Below are positions 43,854-53,253 of a DNA stretch of 64,000 bases, piece by piece. Numbering within the stretch: position 1 is the stretch's first letter; each line of letters starts with the position of its first letter. The translations under genes and the position numbers were made by a program. The DNA comes from an uncultured Bryobacteraceae bacterium (lineage in GTDB: Bacteria; Acidobacteriota; Terriglobia; Bryobacterales; Bryobacteraceae), in NCBI GenBank assembly GCA_937924525.1, contig CALDSU010000016.1:1-64000 (forward strand). The letters are read 5' to 3'. The notes below the pieces were generated by a model. That model did no database searches. It worked only from the letters and a program-made list of their open reading frames with translations, and had not been told where the DNA came from.

Positions 43854-46187
43854 TCAACTACGCATTTTCGAGAACAGGTACAGGGCGCCCAGCGCGAACA
43901 CCGCGTTGGGGGACCAGGCGGCCAACGCGGGCGGTAATTGTCCCACGTTGCCCACCTGCTCGAACAGCTTATCCACCGCCCAATAACTGATTGCGATCCC
44001 GATGCTGACGCCGATGCCCGCCATCGCGCCGCGATTGCCAACCAGAAAAGAGAACGGCACGGCGATCAGGGCCATGATCAACGCGAACAGCGGCACGGAG
44101 AATTTCTTGAAGTACTGCACCTGGAGCCGGACCGTTTCAAAACCGCTCTGCCGCAAATCGCTGAGGTAACTGGCCAGTTCCCGGAAGTTCATCTGTTTGT
44201 CCTGCTTGACTTCCTTGAGGAAGTAGCTGGGCGGCTCGCTCAACTCGGGAAAGGTGGTGGCCTGAAATTCCTGGAAAGCGTCCGGCCCGGCCGCGCCTAC
44301 GTTCCGCCGCCAGCCGTTCTGAAAGATCCATGCTTTCAACGACGGCTGCCACTGCGCCCGCTCGGCGGTGATCTGCCGGCGCAGGCGGAAAGTGCCAGGC
44401 TCCAGTTCGAACACGTTCACCCCGGCCATCACCTGCTCGGCGGGATCGAAATAGCGGTAATAGTAGATGTGCGAAGTGCGGCCGAAGATCCACTTGCGAT
44501 CCGGCCTCAGGTACGTTTGCACGGGCCGGCCTTTGATCTCGTTGCGGATGGCATCCTGCGTGCGGTTGGCCTGCGGAATGTAGTAGTAGTCGAAGGCGAA
44601 CAGGCCCGCGCTGAGCACGGCGCTGGCCAGCAACACGGGTAGCGAAAGCCGGAAGAGGCTGACGCCGCAGGCCTTGAACGCGGTCACCTCGTTTTGCTTG
44701 GTCAGCACCCCGAAGGTGACCAGGGTGGCCACCAGCACGCTGACGGGCAGCGTATCGTACAGCAGTTTCGGAGTCAGGAAGAGGTGGTAGGTGACCACCC
44801 GCGCCATGGGAATGCCGTGCTTGATGATGTCGCTGAGGAGCTCGAAAAAGGTATAGATTTGCGTCATCAGCACGAAACTGAAAACCAGCAGCGCCAGGTA
44901 GTAGAGGAACTGGCCCAGGATGTACGTATCCACCAGCTGGGGCATCAGCGCCAAGCGCCAGCGGATGCCGCGGGCCCCGAGGGGTTCAAAGCGAGCGCGG
45001 ACCGCGCGGAAGGCGGCCGCAAGGCGGTCGCGGGGTGCGGCGAACCAGTCGCGGCCGGAGGCACGCTCCATCCTCGTCAGGAGCATGGCCGCCGCAGCGG
45101 CGAAAGCCAGGTTGGGCAGCCACACCGCGATTTCGGGGGGCAGGGCGCCCTGCCGGGCCAGGCCGATCAGGCTGATCAGCGCCAGGTAGTAGCAGAAGAA
45201 GGCCAGGAAGATGGCGGTGACATATCCGCTCGACTTGCCGCCCCGCCGCGAGCCCAGCCCCAGCGGAATGCCCACCAGGGCGAGCGACAGGCAAGCCAGC
45301 GGCAACGCGAAACGGTAGTGCAATTCAATCCGGGCGTCGACGGAGTCTGCGCCGGCGGGCTGGCCGTAGGCGCGGCGGGGCAGTTCGCGGGTGTCCATCT
45401 CGCGGAAAGCGCGGGCCTGCTGGGTGGCGTGCGGGTTGGCGGTGAGGGTCTGGTCGCCCACGGGGAACTGCGCGTCATGCGCCAAAGCTTCCTTGCTCAC
45501 CTCGTGGGTGCTGGCGTCGCGCAGGGACAGCCGGATGCGGCCGTGTTCGGGCTCCGGGATCGCCAGCGCCTCCCGCGCCACGGTGATCAGCGGCCCGTCG
45601 GCTTGTTCCTTCAGCCCGCTGCGGCGCTGTTCCGGCGGCGTGAGGTCGGCGATGAACACGTTCTTCCAGACCACCAGGGGCCCCTTGGGCAGCACGTCCC
45701 CGACATACAGGATGGTGTTGGCGTTGGAGAACTGTTCGGCGAAGACGCGGGGCGTGATCTCGGCGGTCAACTGGCCCGCCGCGAGCTGATTGGCCAGGCG
45801 AACGGTCTCGCGAATCGACCAGGGAGAGAGCCAGAGCGAGGCCCCGCCGGCCGCCGTGAGCGCCAGGAGGGCGAAGACGACCACGGGCGCGAGCACTTTC
45901 CTCCCGGGCACGCCCGCGGCGCGCATCGCCGTGATTTCTCCGTCGCTGGCCATGCGGCCCAGCCCGATCAGGATTCCCACCAGCACCCCAAACGGGATGG
46001 TGAGCGGCAGCACGGGAGGCAGCGCGAGCAGAAACAGCCGCAGTACCGCCTCAGGCTTATCCGCGCTGCGGACCAGCAGCTCAAAGAGCCGCCCGAGGCC
46101 CTGGAGAAAGATGACGAAGGTCGCCAGCACCGCGCCGAGCAGCGCGCTCGAAACAATTTCTCGGAAAATGTATCGAGCGAGGATCAT
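43854..46187 (-). CDS. Fused LptF-LptG LPS-export permease
   Basis: A single 777-residue chain with two complete YjgP/YjgQ-type permease units. The first unit (residues 1 to about 375) begins MILARYIFREIVSSALLGAV. The second begins near residue 415 (QLVDTYILGQFLYYLALLVF) and ends with the last three helices (VPLFALIMALIAVPFSFLVG, ALAAWSPNAVFALGALYLF). Each has six membrane helices around a periplasmic beta-jellyroll. LptF and LptG are normally separate proteins that form the inner-membrane channel with the ATPase LptB. Here they are covalently joined. The ATG at 46187 is chosen because homology starts there. Confidence 0.9.
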   Translation of the reverse strand: MILARYIFREIVSSALLGAVLATFVIFLQGLGRLFELLVRSADKPEAVLRLFLLALPPVLPLTIPFGVLVGILIGLGRMASDGEITAMRAAGVPGRKVLAPVVVFALLALTAAGGASLWLSPWSIRETVRLANQLAAGQLTAEITPRVFAEQFSNANTILYVGDVLPKGPLVVWKNVFIADLTPPEQRRSGLKEQADGPLITVAREALAIPEPEHGRIRLSLRDASTHEVSKEALAHDAQFPVGDQTLTANPHATQQARAFREMDTRELPRRAYGQPAGADSVDARIELHYRFALPLACLSLALVGIPLGLGSRRGGKSSGYVTAIFLAFFCYYLALISLIGLARQGALPPEIAVWLPNLAFAAAAAMLLTRMERASGRDWFAAPRDRLAAAFRAVRARFEPLGARGIRWRLALMPQLVDTYILGQFLYYLALLVFSFVLMTQIYTFFELLSDIIKHGIPMARVVTYHLFLTPKLLYDTLPVSVLVATLVTFGVLTKQNEVTAFKACGVSLFRLSLPVLLASAVLSAGLFAFDYYYIPQANRTQDAIRNEIKGRPVQTYLRPDRKWIFGRTSHIYYYRYFDPAEQVMAGVNVFELEPGTFRLRRQITAERAQWQPSLKAWIFQNGWRRNVGAAGPDAFQEFQATTFPELSEPPSYFLKEVKQDKQMNFRELASYLSDLRQSGFETVRLQVQYFKKFSVPLFALIMALIAVPFSFLVGNRGAMAGIGVSIGIAISYWAVDKLFEQVGNVGQLPPALAAWSPNAVFALGALYLFSKMRS

Positions 46188-46204
46188 GCGGGCCCGGCCG
46201 GCTG

Positions 46205-47926
46205 CTACGCGGGCGGCGGCGTCACCGGCCGCTTGGGCAACTCGCCCTCGATGCGTTCCAAATCGACGTCGTCGATCAGCACCGAAGGCGAGACCACCGT
46301 GCACTCCGCCACGTAGCCGCCGGCCCCCAGGAGCGCCAGGGGCGCGCCGTTGTCCAGAAAGTCGAGCGCATGCCCGTCGTCGGCCGCCGCCTGAATGTCG
46401 CGCAGGGTGCGAACGCCGACCGTGCGGAAGCGGAGACCGCGTACCAGTTCCTCCCGGCCGTCCGGATAAACGCGGTAGGCCAGTACGGGCGCCGAGAGCG
46501 GCGCGCCGCGGCCGGCCGCGCCGAGCGCACGGCGCAACTCGTCGATGCTCGCAGAGGCCGGAAAATCCAGCTTGCGGATGATCAGACCATACGGTTTGCC
46601 GCGGGCCGCGACCAGCTCGAGCAGTTTCCGCCGCAGTTCGCCGGCGGGCACGGTCTCCCGCGCCTGGACGAACAGGTTGCCGAAGCCGGCCACGTAGTTG
46701 CCAAACGGTCCCGGCAGCCGGGCGCGGCCGTTGGATTTCGTGGAGCCGCGCTGCGGCTGGCGGGTTAGCGGAAAGTTCTTCAGCACCCCCTTTTCCACGA
46801 TGGAAAGCGGTTCCGGCGGCACGCCCTCCATGTCCGCCCGATAATGTCCAAACAGCTTCCGCCCGCGCCACTCGGTCTGCGTGGGGTCATCCACCACGTC
46901 CATCCACTCGGGGAGGATGCGCGAGCCGAGGCGGCCCTCGAGTTCATTGGCGGGAAAAGCCGGGGCGCGGCCGGGTTCCACCACCGGGCGGCGGAACAGC
47001 GACAAGTTCTTACCCAATACCTGGGCGAAGAATTGCGGCGCCGCAATGCCCTCGATCAGCACCGGCCCGGAATAGGTTTCTCCCAGCGGGGCCTGGGCGC
47101 GCGCTGTAAGGTCTTCGGCTAGGCGGGCGATGGCGCGCGGTATCGCCGGATCGTCGATCAACGCGGCGCCATCCTTGGCGTAGAACGAGACCGCGTCGTG
47201 CAGAAACATGCCGTCTCCGGCCTGCGCGCGCGCCCGCGCCCGCACGTAGGCGACGCGTTCCAACACCCGGATCTCCGTCCCTTCGCTGTTGACCAGATAA
47301 TGGACGTTCTGGATATCCTCGAATTCGACGCCGGAGGCCAGCGCGGCGGGGAAATCACGGAAGATCGCGGACAAGGCCTTGACCCGGGCCTCCCACGCAG
47401 ACCGGTCCACGCCGGCGACGCGAATCGGCTCCACCAGGCGGAACGGCTCCGCGCGGTGGAAATCGGGAAGCTGGTCCGGAACGGTGACGCTCTTGAGAGC
47501 GGCGCGCTTGCGGGCGATCGCCTCCACCGACGATTTGTAAGTCTGGTCCAGCGCCAGCCAGAAAACGCGCCGCATCGCGGGGTAGGCGTCGTCCAGCGGG
47601 AAGCCGCCCAGGTCATAGCGCCCGGCGAAAGGAAAGGCGCTGCCGGCGTAGTTGCCATTATCGAAATCGTAGCTGCCTACGCGCACCTGGACGCGGGGAA
47701 TCCGGTAGCGGTTTTCCGCGGAACGCACCAGCGCGCCCAGCGTCGCGACTGCGGAAACCGAGCGGCCGTCGTCGAGCGAGAGTTCGGTGAAATAGGGGGA
47801 TTCGAGCGTGGGCAGGCGGAGGCTGGCCGCCCGCGCGGCTTCATCCCGCATCGCGCGGAGGACCGGATCGTCCGCGGTCTGCCCCCACAGGGCCGCCGCC
47901 CACAGCAGCCAGCACCACCTGCTCAC
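46205..47926 (-). CDS. Exported TldD/PmbA-like protein lacking the metal motif
   Basis: A 573-residue TldD-family protein with a signal peptide (WCWLLWAAALWGQ). The position equivalent to HExxxH reads FFAQVLGKNLSLF, so no zinc site is present. The rest of the fold is kept (PLTRQPQRGSTKSNGRARLP; GLIIRKLDF). By analogy with the TldD/TldE heterodimer this is the TldE-like non-catalytic chain. Its GTG/ATG overlaps the stop of the partner gene by 4 bp. Confidence 0.85.
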   Translation of the reverse strand: MSRWCWLLWAAALWGQTADDPVLRAMRDEAARAASLRLPTLESPYFTELSLDDGRSVSAVATLGALVRSAENRYRIPRVQVRVGSYDFDNGNYAGSAFPFAGRYDLGGFPLDDAYPAMRRVFWLALDQTYKSSVEAIARKRAALKSVTVPDQLPDFHRAEPFRLVEPIRVAGVDRSAWEARVKALSAIFRDFPAALASGVEFEDIQNVHYLVNSEGTEIRVLERVAYVRARARAQAGDGMFLHDAVSFYAKDGAALIDDPAIPRAIARLAEDLTARAQAPLGETYSGPVLIEGIAAPQFFAQVLGKNLSLFRRPVVEPGRAPAFPANELEGRLGSRILPEWMDVVDDPTQTEWRGRKLFGHYRADMEGVPPEPLSIVEKGVLKNFPLTRQPQRGSTKSNGRARLPGPFGNYVAGFGNLFVQARETVPAGELRRKLLELVAARGKPYGLIIRKLDFPASASIDELRRALGAAGRGAPLSAPVLAYRVYPDGREELVRGLRFRTVGVRTLRDIQAAADDGHALDFLDNGAPLALLGAGGYVAECTVVSPSVLIDDVDLERIEGELPKRPVTPPPA

Positions 47927-49617
47927 GGGCGCTCCTCTTTGCCGGAGGGGGCGGGCAGCAGGGGAGGCCGGTCCTGAGATTTCGCTTTCTTCTCGATTTC
48001 AATCTCGGAAACCAGCATGGCCGGCGCCACCGCCGAAACCGGCACGCTGCCCGATTCGGCGCCGCAGTAGCCGTTAAACACTTCCGTCCGGCTGGACGTG
48101 GCCAGAATCTTGGCGAAGCTGGCCAAGGGCGTGCCCACAATGTCGACGCCGCGGATCAGTTCGTCCGGCCGGCCGTCCGGATAGACGCGATAAACCACGA
48201 TCGGGATCACCTTGAACGCCTGTAGCGCCGCGCGCGCGGTGGTGGTGAACCCGCCGGTCACCTGTTCGAAGAAGAGACCGTAGGGCTTGTTCTGCCGCTT
48301 GATCTCGTCGATGAGCATTTTGCGGAGTTCCTTGTCCGAAACCTGTCTGGCGGACTCGACAATCAGGTTGGACTGCCGGGACACGATCTCCCGGCCCGGC
48401 TGGCGGCGGCCGTGGCCATTGGACTTCGGGAAGCCGGCGATGGGCGTCCGGGACATGAGGAAAGCCTTCAGGATCCCGTTGTCCACCACGCGGATCGGTT
48501 GCGCGGGAACGCCCTCGTCATCGAACGCGTACCACCCATTCAGGTCGATCCCGCCCTCTTTGCGGCGCGTAGGGTCGAACAGGACCGAAAGGAAGGGGGG
48601 CAGCACCGGACCGCCCACGCTCTTGGTAAACGTCTGGCCTTCGGTCTCGTCCTTCTGGCGATGGCCTTCGATGCGGTGGCCGAAGATCTCATGAAAGAAT
48701 ACGCCGGAAGCGCGGCCGGAGAGGATGGCCGGGCCGACGAAAGGCTCGGCGACAGGCGCATGGAGCAGCGCCACCAGTTGCTTGGCCACTTTGGCCGCGG
48801 CCGATGCGAGCGCGCGGTCGTCCGGCAAGCCGCTGGAGTCCACCGCCTCGAAGGTTTCTCCGGCGAAGAGATTCATGCCGTCCTCGGCGCGGGTGGACGC
48901 ATTGAGCACCACGCGGGCAAACCCACGGCCATGCTGAAGGCGGGCGCCTTCGCTGGTCACCAGGTATTTCACCTCGCGCTGGGCCGAGGCGGAAGCGCTG
49001 CTGGTGAGAATCTCGGGATGCCGCCCCAGGACCGCGGAGATTTTGCGCAGGCGCGCGGCCCATTGCTCGGCGGGAAAGTCGAGCGGGGGCGGGTCTGCGC
49101 GGTGCGTCGCGGGGCTCTCTTCGGAAAAATCCGCCGAAGTGTCTTCCGCCGCTACGCGCACCTGAGTGTTGGTCTTGATTTTGATCAGACGTTCGGCGGC
49201 TTGCCGGTACACCTGGTCCGTATCGAGCCAGAGCCGCAAACGGATGGCGCGCGGTTCGTTGTCCAGCGCCACCGGGGAGCCCGGCGTGAAGCTGACGCGC
49301 TCGCCGCGCACCGCGCGGTAGTTGTCCAAAGCCCGCGACCCCACCCTGACCGTTACGTCCAGCGTGCGGGAGCAATTCGCGGACTGGCCCGTGAGGGCGC
49401 CATAGCTGGCCGAGACGCTGGCGACCTCGTTTTCGGTGATCGCGTAGGCCATGAAATAGACGGGCGGGTCGGCCTTCTCGCGCAGGATGGCGAAGTTGCG
49501 TTCCAGTTCTCCGGCCATGATCGCCAGCAGCCCGCCCGTCTGGTCTCCCTGGGCGGGGAGGACGGCCAAGCGCGCGGCGAGGATCCCAAGCAGCAAGAAA
49601 CAGATACGAAACCGCAC
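47923..49617 (-). CDS. Exported TldD-like metalloprotease, catalytic chain
   Basis: A 564-residue TldD-family protein with a signal peptide (ICFLLLGILAARLAVLPAQ) and the intact metal motif HExxxH at about residue 310 (GVFFHEIFGHRIEGH). The C-terminus has the family pattern (FPKSNGHGRRQPGREIVSRQ, GLFFEQVTGGFTTT). Cytoplasmic TldD/TldE process microcin and CcdA-type peptides; here both chains have export signals, so they should act in the periplasm or outside. It is the first gene of a coupled two-gene operon. Confidence 0.9.
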   Translation of the reverse strand: MRFRICFLLLGILAARLAVLPAQGDQTGGLLAIMAGELERNFAILREKADPPVYFMAYAITENEVASVSASYGALTGQSANCSRTLDVTVRVGSRALDNYRAVRGERVSFTPGSPVALDNEPRAIRLRLWLDTDQVYRQAAERLIKIKTNTQVRVAAEDTSADFSEESPATHRADPPPLDFPAEQWAARLRKISAVLGRHPEILTSSASASAQREVKYLVTSEGARLQHGRGFARVVLNASTRAEDGMNLFAGETFEAVDSSGLPDDRALASAAAKVAKQLVALLHAPVAEPFVGPAILSGRASGVFFHEIFGHRIEGHRQKDETEGQTFTKSVGGPVLPPFLSVLFDPTRRKEGGIDLNGWYAFDDEGVPAQPIRVVDNGILKAFLMSRTPIAGFPKSNGHGRRQPGREIVSRQSNLIVESARQVSDKELRKMLIDEIKRQNKPYGLFFEQVTGGFTTTARAALQAFKVIPIVVYRVYPDGRPDELIRGVDIVGTPLASFAKILATSSRTEVFNGYCGAESGSVPVSAVAPAMLVSEIEIEKKAKSQDRPPLLPAPSGKEERP

Positions 49618-49688
49618 TTAAGATCCAGCATAACAGAGCCCCCGCCGCCGGCCGCGTTATATACTTTGGGAGTCACGCTGGAGACGCC

Positions 49689-50675
49689 ATGCCCCTGCGC
49701 AGCTTTCTGAAGAAACAGTTCATCGACGTCATTCACTGGACCGAACCCGCGGAAGGCATTCTCGCCTGGCGCTTCCCCATGCAGGACATGGAGATTCAGA
49801 ACGGCGCGCAACTGACGGTGCGCGAATCGCAGATGGCCGCCTTTGTCAACGAGGGCCGCATGGCCGACGTGCTCGGGCCGGGGCGCTACACGCTGACCAC
49901 CCAAACGCTGCCCCTGCTGACGAACCTGATGAATTGGGACAAGCTGTTCCAGTCGCCGTTCAAGTCCGACGTTTACTTCTTCTCGACGCGGATTCAGGTG
50001 GGCCAGCGCTGGGGAACGCAAAACCCGGTGACCATTCGCGACCGCGATTTTGGCGCGGTCCGGCTGCGGGCGTACGGCATCTACTCGTACCGGATAGCGG
50101 ACCCGCGGGCGTTTCACGCCAAGATCAGCGGCACGCGGGAGATCTACCGCGTCGGGGACCTGGAAGGTCAGCTCCGCAATACCATTGTGGGCCGCATGGC
50201 GGATACTTTCGCCGAGAGCCAGGTGCCCTTCCTGGACATGGCGGCGAACCAGGTGGAACTCGGGGCGCAGATCGCCGCGCACGTCGGGCCGTACTTCGCC
50301 GAACTGGGACTGGCGCTCGAGAATTTCGTCGTCGAGAATCTCTCGCTGCCGGACGAACTCCAGAAGCGGCTGGACGAACGGATCGGCATGAACATGCTGG
50401 GCGACCTGGGCCAGTACACGCGGTTTCAGGCGGCCCAGGCGCTGCCCATCGCGGCCGCGAACGAAGGGGGTGGGGCGGCGGGGATCGGCGTAGGGTTGGG
50501 CGCCGGGCTGACCATGGCGCAGCAAATGATGCAGGCCGTGAACCCCCCGGCGGCGTCCGCGCCGGCGGCCCCGGCCGCGGCGGGCGCCACCAAGTTTTGC
50601 CTGGAATGCGGCAAGAGCATTCCCCGCAGCGCCAAGTTTTGTCCGGAGTGCGGCGGGGCTCAGCCGGCGCGGTGA
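49689..50675 (+). CDS. SPFH-domain protein with C-terminal zinc ribbon
   Basis: A 328-residue soluble protein. Residues 20-230 are an SPFH/virion-core-like domain (WRFPMQDMEIQNGAQLTVRE, VLGPGRYTLTTQTLPLLTNL, LALENFVVENLSLPDELQKR). A Gly/Ala-rich hydrophobic stretch follows (GGGAAGIGVGLGAGLTMAQQ). The end has a double CxxC zinc ribbon (CLECGKSIPRSAKFCPECG). The family is found beside membrane-stress genes in many bacteria; the role here is unknown. It is divergent from the tldD-like operon with a 71-bp gap. Confidence 0.85.
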   Translation: MPLRSFLKKQFIDVIHWTEPAEGILAWRFPMQDMEIQNGAQLTVRESQMAAFVNEGRMADVLGPGRYTLTTQTLPLLTNLMNWDKLFQSPFKSDVYFFSTRIQVGQRWGTQNPVTIRDRDFGAVRLRAYGIYSYRIADPRAFHAKISGTREIYRVGDLEGQLRNTIVGRMADTFAESQVPFLDMAANQVELGAQIAAHVGPYFAELGLALENFVVENLSLPDELQKRLDERIGMNMLGDLGQYTRFQAAQALPIAAANEGGGAAGIGVGLGAGLTMAQQMMQAVNPPAASAPAAPAAAGATKFCLECGKSIPRSAKFCPECGGAQPAR

Positions 50676-50709
50676 GCCTTTCCCGCCGCGCCACGGCCCG
50701 GGTCCGGGC

Positions 50710-51189
50710 TTAAGGGGTGCTGCCGTCGCCGCCTGCCAGACGTCCGGCCTCTTGCTTTGCCCACTCCTCCAGCGCGACCCGGTCGGCGTGGTATTCGATC
50801 ACCTCGCGGTGGCCGAAAATATAGGCGGGCGGCGGCATCTGGTGCAGCCGCGAAACATCCGCCATCCGGGTTAGCAGACGGTGTTTCTCGGCGGGCGAAT
50901 ACGTTTCCCACTCCGCCAGGTTGAGCGCGCGGCGAGCTTTTTCAACGTCGCGCGTAACGTACCAGCGCAGGGGCGCAATGCGGGCGTACCAGGGCCAGGT
51001 GGTGTTGTAGGAGTGGCAGTCCTGGCAGGACCTTTCGAGCACCGACTGAACTGCGGGCGGAACTTCCGCGCCGGCGAGCAGCGGCCGCTGCGGCGCGGTA
51101 GCCGGCAGCGGCAGGCCGAACATCACGAACAGGAATAGCGCCACGATGACGCACAAACCGAGCAAACGCCACCATCCGAGCTCTTTCAT
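50710..51189 (-). CDS. Membrane-anchored haem-binding domain protein
   Basis: A 159-residue protein with one N-terminal membrane helix (LLGLCVIVALFLFVMFGL) and a periplasmic Haem_bd domain with a CxxCH site (LERSCQDCHSYNTTWPWYAR) and downstream Met/His candidates (LHQMPPPAYIFGHREV). These single-haem proteins are common in Acidobacteria and Bacteroidota. Electron-transfer role is inferred. The ATG at 51189 starts MKELGWWRLLG. Confidence 0.85.
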   Translation of the reverse strand: MKELGWWRLLGLCVIVALFLFVMFGLPLPATAPQRPLLAGAEVPPAVQSVLERSCQDCHSYNTTWPWYARIAPLRWYVTRDVEKARRALNLAEWETYSPAEKHRLLTRMADVSRLHQMPPPAYIFGHREVIEYHADRVALEEWAKQEAGRLAGGDGSTP

Positions 51190-51317
51190 GATGCGTTCTC
51201 CGCGCTTCGATGCTAACCGGTTCCGCGCGCGATGCAAAGCCCCAGTTTCCTGATTCCAAAACAGGGAAGGGCGGCCCCCGCGCGACCCGGCTTCCGCCAA
51301 GAACCTATAATGACCCC

Positions 51318-52307
51318 ATGCCGAAACCACGCCGCCGCTTTCTGCGCTCCGCCGCCGGCGCTGCCGCCGGCCTCGCCCTGCCCTGTGCGGAGTACCCCTC
51401 GGGTCTGCTTGCCGCAGCCGGACCGGATGCCGCCGGCGCGGGGCCTGACGCGGTCCAGGGCGTCCTGCCGCGCGTGCGCCTGGGCAAATGGGAAGTCAGC
51501 CGCCTGATCATCGGCGGCAATCCGTTCTATGGGTACTCGCACTTCAACCGGCTGTTCAGCGCCCACCTGGCCGAGTGGGCGACGCCCGAGCGGGTCTGCG
51601 AGGCCCTGACCCGCTGCGAGCGCCAAGGCATCAATACGTGGCAATTTTCGCACACCGAGCGCACCCTCTCTGATCTGAAGCGGCACCGCGCCGCGGGCGG
51701 CAAGATGCAGTGGATCCTGCTAAGCCATCGCGAGATCGAAGAAAACCCGCGCCTGATCGATGAGGTGGCCAAGCTCAACCCCCTTGGCATCGTCCACCAC
51801 GGCGGCTCGGCGGAGCGCAAACGGCGCAATGGACAACTGTCGCTGGTGCGCGACTTCCTGAAAGCGGTAAAAGAGCGCGGCGTGCTGGCGGGGCTGTCGC
51901 TGCACGACCCGACCCTGCTCGAAGAAGTCGAGGAGCAAAACTGGGACGTCGATTTCTATATGGCGTCGCTTTACTACCTCACGCGTCCGGCGGAAGAATG
52001 GACGCGTCTGCTGGGGCAGCGCCCGCTCGGGGAGATCTACCTGCCGTCCGACCCCGCGCGCATGGGAAAGGCGATCCGCGCGACGCGAAAAAACTGTCTC
52101 GTCTACAAGGTGCTGGCGGCGGGCCGCTTGTCGGACACTCCGCAACAGATCGATCAGGCGTTTCGCCAGGCGTTCGAGCTGATCAAACCGCAGGACGGCA
52201 TCATCGTCGGCATGTACCCCCGGTACAGCGACCAGATCGCCGAGAACGCCGATCGCGTCCGGAGGATCCTGGCGCCGGCTGAGGGTGGCGTCCGCGACAG
52301 GAATTGA
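51318..52307 (+). CDS. Tat-exported aldo/keto-reductase-like protein
   Basis: A 329-residue protein with a twin-arginine signal (KPRRRFLRSAAGAAAGLAL) and a TIM-barrel reading that starts like an aldo/keto reductase (RVRLGKWEVSRLIIGGNPFY) and continues QGINTWQFSHTERTLSDLKR, NPLGIVHHGG, VGMYPRYSDQIAENADRVRR. The catalytic Asp/Tyr/Lys/His set of classic AKRs is not all identifiable, so substrate and activity are unknown. Such Tat-exported AKR-like proteins are frequent in Solibacter and Planctomycetes. Confidence 0.7.
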   Translation: MPKPRRRFLRSAAGAAAGLALPCAEYPSGLLAAAGPDAAGAGPDAVQGVLPRVRLGKWEVSRLIIGGNPFYGYSHFNRLFSAHLAEWATPERVCEALTRCERQGINTWQFSHTERTLSDLKRHRAAGGKMQWILLSHREIEENPRLIDEVAKLNPLGIVHHGGSAERKRRNGQLSLVRDFLKAVKERGVLAGLSLHDPTLLEEVEEQNWDVDFYMASLYYLTRPAEEWTRLLGQRPLGEIYLPSDPARMGKAIRATRKNCLVYKVLAAGRLSDTPQQIDQAFRQAFELIKPQDGIIVGMYPRYSDQIAENADRVRRILAPAEGGVRDRN

Positions 52308-52374
52308 CGCCGGGCGGCGTCCCGGCGAGCCGGCACGCGCGCACCGGGCGCCGGTGGTCGCCTGCGCGCGGCCG

Positions 52375-53127
52375 TCAGATCCGGTTGAAGATCTGAATCG
52401 CCTTGGTCAGCGACTTGTTCTTGAGGATGAGCGGCACCATTTTGCTCTCCCGGTCGTCGATTTCCTGGGCCAGCTTGAGGACTTCGGAGGCGCGCTCCTG
52501 CGGCACCACGACGACGCCGTCCTCGCCGGCGACGATGATGTCGCCCGGCCGCACGGTCTGGCCGGCGCACTCGACGGGCACGTCCATAGCGACGCTGGCG
52601 AAGTGCCCCACGGTGGAGGACGGCACGACGCTGCGCGCGTAGACCGGGAGGCGGAGCGCGCGCAGTTCGGCGACATCGCGCACGCCGGCATCCACAATGA
52701 CTCCGGCCATGCCGCGGGCTTTCGCCGTGGTGCCCATCAAGCCGCCGATGCCGGCCACGTTCAGCCCATTCTCGATGACGATGACGCCGACTTCGCCCGG
52801 CTTGGCGGCCTCGATCATATCCACCGAATGCTTCACGCTGAGCGTGGGGCCGGCCTTGTCCGGCGGGGCTGGCTTCAGAAACGCCGTCCGGGCGCGTCCG
52901 ACCACCTGCCCGTCGATGCGCGGCCGCATGTCGTGCCACATGAAGCCCTGCTTGCCGGTGATCTGGTCCACCGCGTCGCACACCGAGGCGACGGTGGTCT
53001 TCTTGAAGCCCGCAATCAGGGGGTCTTCGGGAGTTTTGGGCGCGGCCACGCGCGCGGCCTGAAAGCCCAGGGCGCCGGCCGCGGCGGCCACGGCAGTCAA
53101 CAACAGTTTGCGTCGATTCCGGGTCAT
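52375..53127 (-). CDS. Exported RraA-like / HMG-CHA aldolase-type protein
   Basis: A 250-residue protein with signal (LLLTAVAAAAGALGFQAARV) and an RraA/aldolase fold: TTVASVCDAVDQITGKQGFM, GGLMGTTAKARGMAGVIVDA, GVRDVAELRALRLPVYARSV and DIIVAGEDGVVVVP. The Arg-Asp of GVRD and the Asp of VDAGV are the usual metal/substrate residues in class II pyruvate aldolases such as HMG/CHA aldolase. RraA proper inhibits RNase E in the cytoplasm; an export signal argues for the aldolase or an unknown role. Confidence 0.85.
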   Translation of the reverse strand: MTRNRRKLLLTAVAAAAGALGFQAARVAAPKTPEDPLIAGFKKTTVASVCDAVDQITGKQGFMWHDMRPRIDGQVVGRARTAFLKPAPPDKAGPTLSVKHSVDMIEAAKPGEVGVIVIENGLNVAGIGGLMGTTAKARGMAGVIVDAGVRDVAELRALRLPVYARSVVPSSTVGHFASVAMDVPVECAGQTVRPGDIIVAGEDGVVVVPQERASEVLKLAQEIDDRESKMVPLILKNKSLTKAIQIFNRI

Positions 53128-53253
53128 GATGGTTAGCTCCGAAGAGTTGATTGTATCGAGTTCCCGGCGCGGAAGCGCGCATCTGCCGGCGGCGTTTCGC
53201 GCTTTGCGCGGCGGCGCTATACATTCCGGCCGCCCTGTTATACAAAAAGAGGC

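Noticed and set aside
44694-46316. 540-codon open frame antisense to LptF-LptG
   Set aside because: The minus strand encodes clear permease helices.
48412-49710. 432-codon open frame antisense to the TldD-like gene
   Set aside because: The minus strand holds HExxxH and family motifs.
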